This document shows positions 34,893 to 46,560 of a stretch of 64,000 nt of DNA, piece after piece. This stretch comes from Jiella pelagia (GTDB lineage: Bacteria; Pseudomonadota; Alphaproteobacteria; Rhizobiales; Rhizobiaceae). The position numbers were made by a program, and so were the translations under genes. The notes under the pieces were generated by a model. That model did not search any database. It was not told the origin of the DNA and saw nothing but the letters and a program-made list of their open reading frames with translations. Position 1 is the first letter of the stretch, and every line of letters starts with the position of its first letter. The stretch is taken from the NCBI RefSeq assembly GCF_026898155.1, contig NZ_CP114029.1:5285072-5349071 (forward strand). The letters run 5' to 3'.

Positions 34893-37800
34893 TCAATACT
34901 CGAAGATCCGCCTGAAGATGCCGGGGGCGATCAGCGAGATCGGGTTGACGGTGAGGGTCGGGTCGGAGAGCAGGCCGTCGAGCCGATAGGTGATGCCGAT
35001 CAGTCCGCCCTCGCCGCCATTGCCAAGCACCCCGCCGACGAAGGGCAGCGCGCCGAACAGCCGGTTGACGCCATAGGCCGGCATGAAGGAGCCGGCCATG
35101 TCCACCCTGCCGGACGGGGCGATCAGCGTGCCGGAAAAGCTCGATCCGAACACCGGCCCGCGAATGATCCCGTCGTCGAGGATCAGCCTGCCGTTCTTCC
35201 AGAGCAGCGTCGCACGCGCCGTGTCGAAATAGGCATTGGCGACGGGAAGGTCCCTGCCGAGCCGCACGGCGAGGCTGTCAGCACGCTGCTGCGCCGTGCC
35301 GACGAGGCGTCGCAGCCGCTCTTCGTCTACCAGGGTGAAGTCGGTCAGCACCACCTGGCCGGCGAAGGCGCCGTCTCGGGTGCCGAGGGTTGTCCGCAGC
35401 CAGCCACCCTTCATTTTCCCGTAGAGCCCGGAAAAGCGCAGCAACGCGCCGGCATCCCGCGTCTCCATCCGCAGCGCCGGCGCATCCTTGGCGGCCGGAT
35501 CGAAGCTCATGGAGACCGGCGCGCCGCCTATCGTGCCGGCGAGCGAGACGCCACGCACCAGCTCGCCGCTGGCGTCGTATCGGATCGCCGCGTCCTGCAT
35601 GGTTTCGCCGTTGAAGCCAACGAGCCTCTCCGCCGTCAGTTCGACGCGCAGCCTCTCCTTGTCGCCAGTTTCGCCATTGCCGCTTTCGCCGATGCCCTCT
35701 TCGAGCGCCGCGAGCATCGGCCTCGCGTCGATGCTGTTCGCCGCGATGCTCACGCCGATGCCGCCGTCGATGCGGGTCAAACGGGCCGAGACGGAATCGC
35801 CGCGATTGAGCGCCAGGGAATCGAGCACCATCGACTTCAGGCCCGCATCGTCCAGTTCGGCCGATCCACGCGCCGAGAACCCGTCACCCTCGAGAACCGA
35901 ATCGCCGATCTTCAACGCGGCGCCGTCATTTTTCGCCGAAAACTTGAGGACGCCCGCGACGCCGGCGCTCTTCGACCAGCCGATCGCCGGAAGAGCGATC
36001 GCAGACTGGCTAAGATCGACCCGGGCGGAAAAGCCGCCGCTCTCCTGAGTCAGCTCTACTGCGACCGGGCCTTGCAGGATATTTGAAAGCGCCGGCGAAA
36101 GCTCCTTGATGTCGCCGTCGTCGAGGCGGGCGGATATCTTCAGCGACGCATCGCCCACGGGGTGAGGTCCGATCGGCTGGGTGAAGGTCAAGTCGGCGGT
36201 GATGCCGTCGATCTTGCCGGTGAATTCGCCCATGGCGCTCGCCTCGGCGATCATCGCCGTCCCGGTGAGATCGGAAAGCCGCCGTCCATCGATCGGCTTG
36301 TTGACGTCGACGCCCTTCAGTTCGGCGAATACCGTCCATTTCAGCCCGCTCACCTCGGCCTCCGGCTCCGGACCCGGCGCGGCAGACAGGTGGAAGGCGA
36401 TGCCCACCCCGACGCGCGCCTTGCCCGCGAAATCCTGCGGCTCCCAGTCCTTCGTGACTGCGGCGATGATGGGCTCGTGCTCGGCGAGCCTCACGATGTC
36501 GTCGGCGGCACCTTCGACATTGAGAGACAAGGCGCCGTCGGTACCGTCTCCGGCATGCTGGAACTCCAGCGAGGAGGGCAGGATGGCAAGCTTCGGCATG
36601 CCCGCGACCTCGCCGGCATCGAGGCTGATCACGGCGCGCTCGCCGCGATGACGGACGGATCCCGCTGCCCGCAAGACCGCCGGCAGGTCGGGCAGCGTCG
36701 TGAACCCGCCCCCCGTGAATGCGAGCTGCACCTCGAGCCTCGTCGTCCCGCATCGGAACGCTGGGTCCGATCACACTGAGGAACCTGTCGATCGTCAGGT
36801 CCAGCGAGATGTCCCCGGCGGTGATCGTGCCGTCCTTCAGATGGTCCATCGCCCAGCCGCGGGGCCCCTCGGCGATGAAGAACGGCCAGAAGGCCAGGAG
36901 ATCTTCGGCGGAAAGCGTTCCTGCCTGAAACTTTGCCTGCAGCCTGTCGTTCGGATCGGTCCCGGTCAGCTCCGCGGTCGCGGCGAACCAGCCCCCGCCG
37001 GCATCGAGCCGTGCCTCGTCAAGGCGGACCGCCCCGGTCTGAAGATCGACGGTTCCGGCGGTTCTGAAGGTGGCCGTGCGTTCCCGCGAGGGCCCCGGCT
37101 CGGTCACGGCGCTCCCGATGTTCGAGATCAGCCGAGTCGCAGCGAGCCTCGAAGGGGATCCTGCCGTCCTCGGCAGCAGCCAGGTCGACGAGGCCCGCAA
37201 AGGCGGCCGAAACCCTCGATCCATCGGAAAAATCGACTTCGATGTCAGCAGCTTGCCGGCCTTCCTTGATGCTGGCTGTGACGTTGCCTTCGATCCTGTC
37301 ACCGGCACTGCGGGAAATTGCCGTCGTGGCGGTGAGCGTCAGGCGGCGATCGCCTTTTCGGCCGTCGAGGCCCACAGAGAGAGAAAGCGAAGGCTGCGCG
37401 TCGGGCCCGATGGTAACGGGAAGGTCGATCCGTTCGGTCGCAAGGCTGAGGGACTCCAGCCCGTCGCCGTCAGGAAGCGGCAGCGCCGACCCGAAGACGT
37501 CGACGCTCGTCCCGTCCAGCGTCGCGGTCAGAGCCAGGTCGAATTCGCCACGACCGTTCTTGCCGAGCTGCAGACGGTCGATTTGCGGCGCGCCGGCGTT
37601 GCCTGGCGCAAGCCGAAGATCGCTGATCGCGATGGCGTCGATCGGCAGGTCGGCCGCTTCGGCGACGGTCTGATCGAGCGCGGCGAAGATCGCCTGGACG
37701 TTCGGTGGACCGAGATCGCCTCCGCCCGAAAACACCGCTGGATCGACGGTGACCCCGGCGGCGCTGATCGAGTCGGCGGCAAGATCGCCGGTCAGAAGGT

Positions 37801-38102
37801 CGAAGAGGTTGAAGCCGATCGAGAGCCTCGGCGACGGATGCAAGCGTTGCGTCGGATGCGCGATCAGTGAGAGCGACGTCGGCATAGCGCAGGCCGATCT
37901 TGCCGGACGCGGCAAAGCCGACGCTGCGGCCACCGATGGCGATCGTCACGCCCTCCGGCAGCACGATGGCCGCCAGACGCTCGCTCTGGTCGAGCAGCAG
38001 CTGATTGCCGAAGGGCGTTGCGACAATCAGCGCAACAGCGCCGAGGACAAAGACGAGAAAGGCGGCAAGCGTGCCGCAGAACAGGCCGAAAAAGCGCCTC
38101 AT
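34893..38102 (-). CDS. AsmA/YhdP-like DUF3971 membrane-anchored protein (frame broken three times)
   Basis: Large envelope protein, 1068 residues when three one-base insertions are removed. ATG 38102 opens a short N-terminus and one transmembrane helix (FFGLFCGTLAAFLVFVLGAVALIVAT); the rest is repetitive beta-strand sequence of the DUF3971/AsmA-like C-terminal type, ending PISLIAPGIFRRIFEY. The breaks lie at 37823-37829, 37144-37150 and 36735-36741, each a GAGCCTC on the plus strand; GAGCTC restores VAELSIGFN, PFELAATRL and DDELEVQLA. By analogy with E. coli YhdP and other AsmA-like proteins it may move phospholipid between membranes (inference). Convergent with tyrS. Confidence 0.85.
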
Positions 38103-38367
38103 GCAGCCGGCTGGCCACAGATTGCGCGCAGGGCGACCGCCTCGCCAGAGCCACGGACGTGGATTTCGCCGAGTTCGTGCCATCGGAAATGACTATCGTC
38201 CGTTGTTGCCGGCCCCGCCTGCTTCGCCCGTGACCGCATCTCAACAGCTTCCCGTCCCGTTCCGGCATGACAGCATGGCCAGACCCCCTCCCGTGCGCTA
38301 TCGGTCTCACCCGATTGCCGTCCATCAGGATGCTCCTTCAATCTTCTCGCGTCGAAAGGATGACACG

Positions 38368-38844
38368 ATGACGATTTCCCTCGGCGACACATGCCCCGCT
38401 TTCAACCTGCCCGACGACCGTGGCGAAATGGTCTCGCTCGAGGGCCTGTCGGGAAAGCCCTTCGTTCTGTATTTCTATCCCAAGGACGATACCTCGGGAT
38501 GCACGCGCGAGGCTCTCGAATTCAGTGGCTTGGCTAAGGATTTCGAGGCTGCCGGCGTCGCCGTCTTCGGCGTTTCGCCAGATCCCGTGAAGAAGCATGG
38601 CAAGTTCCGCGACAAGCACGAATTGACGATCCGGCTGTTGTCCGACGAGGAGAAATCGCTGCTTTCGGCCTTCGGCGTCTGGGTCGAGAAATCGATGTAC
38701 GGCCGCAAATACATGGGCGTCGAGCGGACGACGGCGCTGATCGCCGCGGACGGCACGGTGGCGCGGCTGTGGCCGAAGGTGAAGGTGCCGGGCCATGCCG
38801 AGGAGGTGCTTCAGGCCTCGCGGCAGCTTGCAGAGCCGGCGTGA
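38368..38844 (+). CDS. bcp: Thioredoxin-dependent thiol peroxidase, Bcp/PrxQ type
   Basis: Reduces hydroperoxides. 158 residues from ATG 38368 (AAAGGA upstream). Peroxidatic cysteine is in the motif YPKDDTSGCTREA; F-V-L-Y-F-Y-P is the family strand. The resolving cysteine found five residues later in E. coli Bcp is replaced (GCTREALEF), so the protein would work as a one-Cys form or use another partner. Its stop overlaps the GTG start of the following DUF455 gene, so the two are coupled. Confidence 0.93.
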   Translation: MTISLGDTCPAFNLPDDRGEMVSLEGLSGKPFVLYFYPKDDTSGCTREALEFSGLAKDFEAAGVAVFGVSPDPVKKHGKFRDKHELTIRLLSDEEKSLLSAFGVWVEKSMYGRKYMGVERTTALIAADGTVARLWPKVKVPGHAEEVLQASRQLAEPA

Positions 38845-39681
38845 CGGCGGTGGCCGAGGCGATGGATGCCGAGCCCAGCACGTTGCGCGAGGCGGCGGTC
38901 GACGCCTTGGCGGCGAGCGATCTCGACGACAAGGTCCGGCTGACCAACCTCGCCTGCCGCCTGTGGTTCTCCCGGCGGCTCGGCCTTTATTCGGCGACCG
39001 ATCCCGCCCATCCGGGCCGCCCCGGGCGACCGGACGAGCCGAAGCTCGTCTCGCCGCGACACCTGCCGCGCCGCTCGGCCCATACCGAGGAAGGGCGGAT
39101 CGTCCTCATCCATGCGCTGGCCCATATCGAGCCTCAACGCCATCGATCTCGCCCTCGACATCGTCGCTCGCTTCGCCAGCGAGAGGATGCCGCGCAGCTT
39201 CTTCGACGGCTGGATGACTGTGGCCATGGAGGAGGCCAAGCATTTCGGCCTCCTCTCCCGCCGGCTCCAGTCGCTTGGCTCGCGCTATGGCGCCCTGCCG
39301 GCCCACGACGGCCTCTGGCAGGCCGTCGAGGAGACGGCGCATGATCTTTCCGCCCGGCTCGCCGTCGTGCCGCTGATTCTGGAGGCTCGCGGCCTCGACG
39401 TCACGCCGTCGATGATCGACAAGCTGACCGCCGTCGGCGACGACGAGACGGCGAAGATCCTGGAGATCATCTACCGCGACGAAAAGAAGCACGTGGCGAT
39501 CGGCGCGAAGTGGTTCCGCTTCCTCTGCGCCCGCCAGAACGTCAATGCCGCCGAACGCTTCGGCGTCCTGGTGCGGCAGAGTTTTCGCGGCGAGGTGAAG
39601 GCGCCGTTCAACGATAGAGCCCGTGCTGAAGCGGGGCTGACGCCGACCTTCTACCGTTCCCTGTCGCCCCGTTCACGGTGA
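38841..39681 (+). CDS. DUF455 ferritin-like protein (frame broken once)
   Basis: 279-residue helical protein of the DUF455 ferritin-like family, function unknown. GTG 38841 overlaps the bcp stop (GTGA) and gives VTAVAEAMDAEPSTLREAA. Carboxylate/His ligands typical of the diiron fold are seen in HALAHIE, MEEAKHFGLL and YRDEKKHVAIG. The frame breaks after AHIE; dropping one base of GAGCCTC (39129-39135) gives AHIELNAIDLALDIVARFA and reads on to the stop at 39681. Coupling to a peroxidase suggests oxidative-stress or metal handling, as inference. Confidence 0.87.
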
Positions 39682-39789
39682 GCCGAAGATGATTTCATGA
39701 GGCCGTTGCCAACGAAACTTTAACCTTAACGATTTCTAATCGCCCTCGACGAAAGCCCCCCGCGGGCCGCCCCAGAAGCGATAGAGTCG

Positions 39790-41209
39790 ATGCAGGCGAG
39801 CAAGCTGACAAGCACATTTGGCAGGCGCAAAGAGCCGCACACGGTGATCATTGCCCGGGGCGAGCATGTCCGGCATTTCACCATCGGCCGCACGCGTCTT
39901 CTGATGGGGTCGGCGCTTGCGGCCGCAATCGTCGCCGCCGCCTTCGCACTGCCCTTCGGATATGTCGCCGCAGCGCCGGAAGCCAACGGAACGGCCGAGC
40001 GCCAATGGCAGATCCGCAACGAATACGAAGAGCGGATCGCAACGCTCAGGGCCGAGGCTCGACCGGGCGACCAGCCGGCAGTTCCTCGCCCAGAAGATGG
40101 TGGAGAGCAAGGTCGACGTCCTGCTCGATCAGCAGGAGGAACTCGCCGACCGCTACGAGAAGCTCCGGCCGCTGTTCGACAAGGCGCGATCCACGGGGCT
40201 ACTGGGAGCGGCCGTGCCGATCCCGACTCCGAAGCCGAGCGAGGGGCCGGTCGATCACGCCGAAATCGCCACCGCCTCGGATTTCGTGCCAGAAGGCGCT
40301 GCTGATTCCCTTTCCGAAGACGATGGTGCCGACGAAGGCGCGATCGCGCGCCAAGGCGATGCGGACGCTCCCGCCGCCAATGCCTTCGCGCCGACGGCCC
40401 AGCCAGCACCGGTCGATTGGCTCGGGCGACTGCGCGCCGAGGCCGAGCCGGCAGGCGAGCCCTCGGCCACAGAAAGATCGGCTCGGCTCGTCCGGAAGCC
40501 GGGCGAGGTCATTTCCGACGAGGCGCTCCGCCGGATCGGTGAGGCGATCAGCGTCGCCGAACTCGGCCAGATCCGTCATCTCGAAGCGCTGGCATCCACC
40601 GCCAGAGGCCGAGCGGTGCGCATATCCTCGGCGCTGGCGGCGGCGGGAATCAGGGTTCCGGACGAGGACGACGGCGAACGCGCCAGGGGCGGTCCCTACG
40701 AGCCCGTGCCCGCCAGCGACGCCTTCGACCAGACGATCGCCGAGTTGGACGAAGCCCTCGACCATCTGCAGCGTGTCGCCTCCGTGACGAAGACGCTGCC
40801 GCTCGAACGGCCGATGCCGGCCAGGGCGATCTCGTCGACCTTCGGGGTCAGGGCCGATCCGTTTCTCGGGCGCAGCGCCTTCCACTCGGGAATCGACTTC
40901 GCCGAGCCGCGGGGCAGCGACGTCCGCGCAACGGCACCCGGCCGGGTGATCAAGGCCGGCCGCTTCGGCGGCTACGGCAACATGGTCGAGATCGACCATG
41001 GCGACGGCATCACCACCCGCTATGGCCACATGTCGAAAATTGCCGTCGAAGTCGGCCAGACCATCGGCCGGGGCGAACGGGTCGGCGCCGTCGGCTCGAC
41101 CGGCCGCAGCACCGGCCCGCACCTTCACTACGAGGTCCGCCGCAACGACAAGGCCGTCGACCCGGCGAAGTTCTTCCGCCTCGGAGACCGCATCCGCGAA
41201 TTCGGCTGA
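39790..41209 (+). CDS. M23-family metallopeptidase (LytM domain) with coiled coil (frame broken once)
   Basis: Envelope peptidoglycan hydrolase or EnvC-like amidase activator, 472 residues once corrected. N-terminal cytoplasmic stretch, one transmembrane helix (LLMGSALAAAIVAAAFALPFGYVAAA), coiled coil (about 75-130), acidic linker, then a C-terminal LytM domain with HSGIDFAEPRGSDV, GRFGGYGNMVEIDHGDG and GPHLHYEVR (the zinc ligands H...D and HxH are present). The frame breaks in ATLRAE; one base less in GAGGCTC at 40054-40060 gives RAELDRATSRQFLAQ. It is convergent with prfB. Confidence 0.9.
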
Positions 41210-41223
41210 CCCGGGGCGCAACG

Positions 41224-41257
41224 AAAAAGGCCGACACTGCTTGGTGCAATGCCGGCC
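41224..41257 (-). terminator. Intrinsic terminator of prfB
   Basis: On the minus strand a 12-bp stem (GGCCGGCATTGC / GCAGTGTCGGCC, two mismatches, 5-nt loop) is followed directly by TTTTT (41228-41224). It begins 31 bp after the prfB stop. On the other strand the same hairpin follows the M23 gene but lacks the T-run. Confidence 0.7.
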
Positions 41258-41287
41258 CGCTCTTCCGTTCGATGACGATCAAACGCC

Positions 41288-42417
41288 TCAGTCGACGTCC
41301 TCGACGTCGACCTTGCCGCCATGCACACGCTGGGCGAGCGCCGCCTCCATGAAGGCGTCGATGTCGCCGTCCAGCACGTCCTGCGGACTGGTGCTTTCGA
41401 CGCCGGTGCGCAGATCCTTCACCATCTGGTACGGCTGCAGCACGTAGGAGCGGATCTGGTGCCCCCAGCCGATGTCGCTCTTCGATGCCGCTTCTGCATT
41501 GGCAACGGCCTCGCGCTTTTCGAGGCTCGGCCTCGTAGAGCCGCGCCTTCAGCATGTTCCAGGCGGTTGCCCGGTTCTTGTGCTGCGAGCGCTCCTGCTG
41601 ACAGGCGACGACGATACCGGTCGGCACGTGGGTGATGCGCACCGCCGAATCGGTGGTGTTGACGTGCTGGCCGCCGGCGCCGGATGCCCGGTAGGTGTCG
41701 ATGCGGCATTCCGATTCGTTGACCTGGATGTCGATCGTGTCGTCGACGACCGGATACACCCAGACCGAGGCGAAGGAGGTGTGCCGCCGCGCCTGGCTGT
41801 CATAGGGCGAGATGCGGACCAGGCGGTGCACGCCCGATTCGGTCTTCGCCCAGCCATAGGCATTGTGGCCCTTGATCAGCAGCGTCGCCGACTTGATGCC
41901 CGCCTCTTCGCCGGCATGCTCCTCCAGCACCTCGACCTTGAACTTCGCCCGCTCCGCCCAGCGCATGTACATGCGCTCGAGCATCTCGGCCCAGTCCTGG
42001 CTCTCGGTACCGCCGGCGCCGGAATGGACTTCCAGATAGGTGTCGTTCGAATCGGCCTCGCCGGAGAGCAGCGTCTCGACCTGCCGCTTGTCGACCTCGG
42101 CCTTGACCTCGCGCAGCGCCTTTTCGGCTTCCGCGACGATCTCCTGATCGTCCTCCTCCTCGCCCATGGCGATGAGGTCGATCGAATCGGCCAGCGTCTG
42201 TTCGAGGCCACGAATCGCCGTGATGGACGTCTCCAGTTCCTGACGCTCACGCATCAGCTTCTGGCCTTCCATCGGGTCGTTCCAGATCGACGGATCTTCC
42301 GCCTTCTGGTTCAGCTGGTCGAAGCGTTTGAGGGAGCGATCCCAGTCAAAGATGCCTCCTCAGCAGGCTTACGGCCTGCTTGATTTCGTCGACCAAGGTC
42401 TCGATTTCGGCACGCAT
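41288..42417 (-). CDS. prfB: Peptide chain release factor 2, with programmed +1 frameshift and one additional artefactual break
   Basis: RF2 recognises UGA and UAA. The ATG at 42417 opens a 23-codon segment ending CTT TGA C. The frameshift site CTTTGAC lies at 42351-42345, with AGGAGG (42360-42355) three bases before it, the classic autoregulatory RF2 element. After the shift the protein continues DWDRSLKRFDQ and contains the GGQ loop in ASGAGGQHVNTTDSAVR. A second, non-programmed break occurs in YEAE: GAGGCTC at 41522-41528 must be GAGCTC to read AELEKREAVANAEAASKSDIGWG and end VDVEDVD at 41288. With both taken into account the protein has 375 residues. Confidence 0.95.
42345..42360 (-). promoter_or_regulatory. 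RF2 programmed frameshift element
   Basis: Internal Shine-Dalgarno AGGAGG, then CAT, then slippery CTT with in-frame UGA followed by C. Low RF2 slows termination at the UGA and lets the ribosome slip +1, so RF2 level feeds back on its own synthesis. The arrangement is identical in logic to that known from E. coli. Confidence 0.93.
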
Positions 42418-42548
42418 GCCGCATTCTCCTTGAAATGATTGAGATCGCCGTCGGATATCCGAGGGTGCGACGCTCTCTTGAGGGTCAGGCTCTTAGCGGC
42501 GCACCCGCCGGCCCGTCAACACGGCGGGGCTGCCAGAAGAGCGACTGG

Positions 42549-45001
42549 TCAGAACAGGCCGCCCGCCCCTTGCGTGATCGCCTGCTCGGCCTGCTGGGAC
42601 ACCTGCCCCGTCCCGCCGAAGCCGGAGCCGGCAACTTCGTCCTCGCCGATGATCTGATAGCTGTCGGCCGGGCCGGTGCCGGGCTTGAAGGCTTCCATGA
42701 TGACGTCGGAGCCGGAGCCCGAAGCCCGCATGCCGGTCTTGCGGTTGACGGCGATGAGTTCCATGCCTTCCGGCACCTTGAAGTCCACCGGCTTCTTGCC
42801 CTTCAGCGCTTCCTTCATGAAGTCGATGAAGACCGGCGCGGCCATGCCGCCGCCGGTGGCGCCGCGGCCCATCGGGGTCGGATTGTCGTAGCCGAGATAG
42901 ACGCCGGTGACGAGGTCCGGCGTGAAGCCGACGAACCAGACGTCCTTTTCGTCATTGGTGGTGCCGGTCTTGCCGGCGATCGGCACGCCGAGGCTCGCGG
43001 ACACGGGTCGCCGTGCCGCGCTGGACGACGCCTTCCATCATCGAGGTGATCTGGTAGGCGGTCATCGGGTCGAGCACCTGGTCGCGCTCGTCGACGAGCT
43101 GCGGCTCCCTCTGGCCGTCGAATTCGCGGCTGTTGCAGTCGGCGCAGAAGCGCTGGTCATGCTTGTAGATGGTGCGGCCGTAGCGATCCTGCACCCGGTC
43201 GATCAGCGACGGCTCGATGGAACGGCCGCCATTGGCGATCACCGAATAGGCGGTGACCATGCGCAGGACGGTCGTCTCGCCCGCTCCGAGCGCCATCGGC
43301 AGATAGGGCTTCAGATGGTCGTAGATGCCGAACCGCTCGGCATAGGCGGCGACCAGATCCATGCCCATGTCCTTGGCGAGGCGCACGGTCATCAGGTTGC
43401 GGCTCTTCTCGATGCCGAGGCGCAATGTCGAGGGCCCGGCATAGCCGCCGCCGTAGTTCGAAGGCTCCCAGTAGCCGCCATTGCCGTCGGGCAGCGAGAC
43501 CGGACCGTCCATGATCACCGAGGCAGGCGTGTAGCCATTGTCGAGGGCGGCGGAGTAGACGAAAGGCTTGAACGACGAGCCGGGCTGGCGATACGCTTGG
43601 CTGGCCCGGTTGAACTCCGACTGGGCGTAGGAGAAGCCGCCGACCATGGCGCGCACCCGGCCGGTCTCCGGCTCCATGGCGACGAGCGCCCCTTGCACCT
43701 TCGGCGGCTGGCGCAAAAGGTAGCCGTCGCCCTCGGCCTTCTTCTCGACATAGACGACGTCGCCCCGCGACAGGACACCGTCGGCCCCGCGAACCGAACC
43801 CTGCTTGTCCTTGGTGTTCAGCCTCAGCGCCCATTTCATGTCGGCCAGCGCGATCGTCGCAAGCTCGCGCTCGCTGGACAGGGCACCGGAGACCGCCCGA
43901 GGCGGCTGTAGTCCGACGTTGACCTTGTCGGCGCCGGCTTCGAGCACCACGGCGAGCCGCCATTCCGGCACGTCGGACAAGGCCTCCAGCGTGCCGAGGC
44001 TCTGCTCCCCAATCGCTGCCGATGTCGAGGGTCTGGATCGGGCCGCGATAGCCGCGCTGCTGGTCGTATTGGATGAGGCCATGCTGCAGCGCCGCGCGCG
44101 CCTCCTTCTGCAGGACCGGGTCGAGCGTCGTGCGCACCGACAGGCCGCCTTCATAGAGGGCCTTCGACTTGTAGCGATCGACGATCTCGCGCCGAACGTC
44201 CTCGGTGAAATATTCCGACGAGGCGAGATAGGTGCCGGAGGGACGCGGATTCACCTCGATCGGCTTCTCCAGCGCCGCGTCCGCCTGTTCCTGGGTGATG
44301 ACGCCGTTGGTCGCCATCTGGGCGATCACCCAGTTGCGGCGGTCGAGCGCCCGGTCGTAGTCGCGGAACGGATTGTAGTTCTCGGGCGCCTTCGGCAATG
44401 CCGCCAGATAGGCGGCCTCCTCGACCGAAAGCTCCGTCACCGACTTGTCGAAATAGGCCAGCGCCGCGGCGGCGATGCCGTAGGAGCCCATGCCAAGATA
44501 GATCTCGTTCAGGTAGAGCTCGAGGATCTTGTCCTTCGGATAGGCCTGCTCGATCCTCAGCGACAGGATCGCTTCCTTGATCTTGCGGTCGAAGGTGCGC
44601 TCGTTGGTCAGGAGGAAGTTCTTCGCCACCTGCTGGGTGATCGTCGAGGCGCCCTGCATCCGGCCGCCCTTGGCGAGCACCATGACGGCCCGGCCGACGC
44701 CTTCGATGTCGATGCCCGGATGGGTGTAGAAATTCTTGTCCTCAGCCGAAAGAAAGGCGTTCTTGACCAGGTCGGGGATCGCCTGGATCGGCAGGAACAG
44801 CCGGCGCTGAGTAGCGTATTCGGCCATCAGCTGGCCGTCCGAAGCGTGGAAGCGCGTCGTGACGGGCGGCTCGTAGTCGGCCAGCACCTGATAATCCGGC
44901 AGCCCCTCCGACATCCGCTCGACATACCAGGCGAACGCGCCGGCCACGAGGATGAAGAGAACGGCGCCGATGCCGAAGAAATAGCCGATCAGCCTGATCA
45001 T
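42549..45001 (-). CDS. mrcA: Penicillin-binding protein 1A, bifunctional transglycosylase/transpeptidase (frame broken twice)
   Basis: Class A PBP making and cross-linking peptidoglycan; 816 residues when corrected. ATG 45001 leads to a transmembrane anchor (IRLIGYFFGIGAVLFILVAGAFAWY). Glycosyltransferase domain: SAEDKNFYTHPGID, GASTITQQVAKN, KEAILSLRIEQAYPKDKILELYLNEIYLG. An OB-like insert follows, then the transpeptidase with SxxK in GSSFKPF, SxN in SRN, and KTGTTN. Breaks at 43996-44002 (restores WGAELGTLEALSD) and 42990-42996 (restores VRELGVPIAGKTG) are both GAGGCTC on the plus strand. The GAGCTC in LELYL at about 44514 is intact. It is downstream of amiC on the same strand. Confidence 0.94.
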
Positions 45002-45330
45002 CGAAACTCCGTCCGGACGATCTTCAAAGGTTTCCGTCCGGCTGTTTGCGAACGCCCACGTCCGGTCGCTCTGCCCCCATCGAAACGGCTCGCGCCGTCC
45101 CCGCCCCCGATCGATGCCGTGGGAATGTGTCAGCCATGACTGCAAATTACGGCATCGCCATGGATCGAAACTGATTATCCACCATTGCGAGCCCGAAGCT
45201 TGCGGAATTGCCACAGACGGTGGGTTGGCTGTCAAGCCGCTTCGGCGATCCGAAGCATTCGCGGCGATGGCGGGTTCTGAGAAAAACCCTCAAGAAGCCT
45301 GGATATGTAACTGTTGGAATTGGAATAAAT
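45002..45330. other. Intergenic region between amiC and mrcA
   Basis: About 330 bp with no gene. On the minus strand a TTGACA (45235-45230) could be the -35 of an mrcA promoter, but no good -10 follows at 17 bp, so the call is tentative. Nothing else stands out. Confidence 0.4.
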
Positions 45331-46560
45331 TCAGTTCTTCGTCTCGGCGGCCTTGAGGGCGTCGGCCTTGCCGCCACGAAAGAACTGGATGATCGATTCG
45401 GCAATCGCGCGGCTGATCTTCCGCCGCCAGTCGTCGTTCTTCAGCAGCTTTTCGTCGTCCGAATTGGACAGAAAGCCCATCTCGACCAGCACCGAGGGCA
45501 CGTCCGGCGATTTCAGGACCCGGAATCCGGCGGAGCGCTTCGGCCGGTTGATCAGGTCGATCTTACGCCTGGAAAGATCGGTCACGAGGGCGGCGGCGAA
45601 ATGCTCCGAGAAGCTCACCGTCTCCCGGCGCGTCAGGTCGAGGAGGATGTCGAAGACCTCCGGTGAATTGCGCTCGAATCCCTCCGGCGCGAAGCGGTCG
45701 GCGGCGTTTTCGTTCGCCGCGATCTGGCTCGCCAATTCGTCCGAGGCGTCGTCAGACAAGGTGTAGACGGTGGCGCCGCGCAGGAACTTCAGATGAATGG
45801 AATCGGCGTGGATCGACAGGAACAGGTCGGCGCCATGCTTGCGGGCGATCGCCGCCCGGGCGTCGAGCGGAACGAAGCTGTCGTCGTCGCGCGTCAGTTC
45901 GGCATCGACGTCGGGATAGGTCTCGAGGATGTCCCGGAGCATCCGGGCACTTTCCAGATTGATGGTCTTTTCCATCGTTCCCGAAGGAGAAACCGCGCCC
46001 TTGTCCTCCCCGCCATGGCCCGGATCGATGACGATCACCAGCCGCCGCTCGGCGGCCTTCGGGTGGGCCAAGCTCGCCTCTGTTCCGGGCTTGCGTGTTG
46101 CTGCGACTGGTCCGGTTGGGGCCGGCGCACCGATGCCGCCGGCCTCGCCGATGGTCAGTTCGACGATCTCGGTGCCGCCCTCGCTCGTTTCGGTGAGCGT
46201 GCCGACCGCCGGGGCCTTCAGCCGGAAGATCACCCGATAACGGTCCGCGGTGACGAGGCCGTGCCGAACGGTCTCGACCAGCGGGTTGTCGGGCAGCGCA
46301 TCGAAGGGAACGGCCGGGACCGCATTGTCGAAATCGACGGCAATGCGGTCGGGATTCTTCAAGGCGAAGCTGCGAACAACAGCCTTGCCGGTCAAGGTGA
46401 AGCGCACCTTGAGGCCGCCTTCGCTCGCCGCCGGCTCGATCTGGGTGATCACCCGTTCGTCGGCTGCCCTGGCCGGACAGACCGCAAGCGCACCGGCGAG
46501 CATCAAGAGAAGTGCCGAGATGACGGCTGCGAGACGGCGGTCGGCGATCATTTCCAACAT
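45331..46560 (-). CDS. amiC: N-acetylmuramoyl-L-alanine amidase, AmiC type
   Basis: Periplasmic zinc amidase splitting septal peptidoglycan. 409 residues from ATG 46560: signal peptide ending ARAAD, an AMIN domain (about 35-135, ITQIEPAASEGGLKVRFTLTG onward), Pro/Ala linker, then Amidase_3 (about 175-400). The latter has VIDPGHGGEDKGAVS (first His), INLESARMLRD (Glu), FLSIHADSI (second His) and VLVEMGFLSN (catalytic Glu). An alternative ATG lies three codons downstream. Divergent from rne; mrcA follows on the same strand. Confidence 0.95.
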   Translation of the reverse strand: MLEMIADRRLAAVISALLLMLAGALAVCPARAADERVITQIEPAASEGGLKVRFTLTGKAVVRSFALKNPDRIAVDFDNAVPAVPFDALPDNPLVETVRHGLVTADRYRVIFRLKAPAVGTLTETSEGGTEIVELTIGEAGGIGAPAPTGPVAATRKPGTEASLAHPKAAERRLVIVIDPGHGGEDKGAVSPSGTMEKTINLESARMLRDILETYPDVDAELTRDDDSFVPLDARAAIARKHGADLFLSIHADSIHLKFLRGATVYTLSDDASDELASQIAANENAADRFAPEGFERNSPEVFDILLDLTRRETVSFSEHFAAALVTDLSRRKIDLINRPKRSAGFRVLKSPDVPSVLVEMGFLSNSDDEKLLKNDDWRRKISRAIAESIIQFFRGGKADALKAAETKN

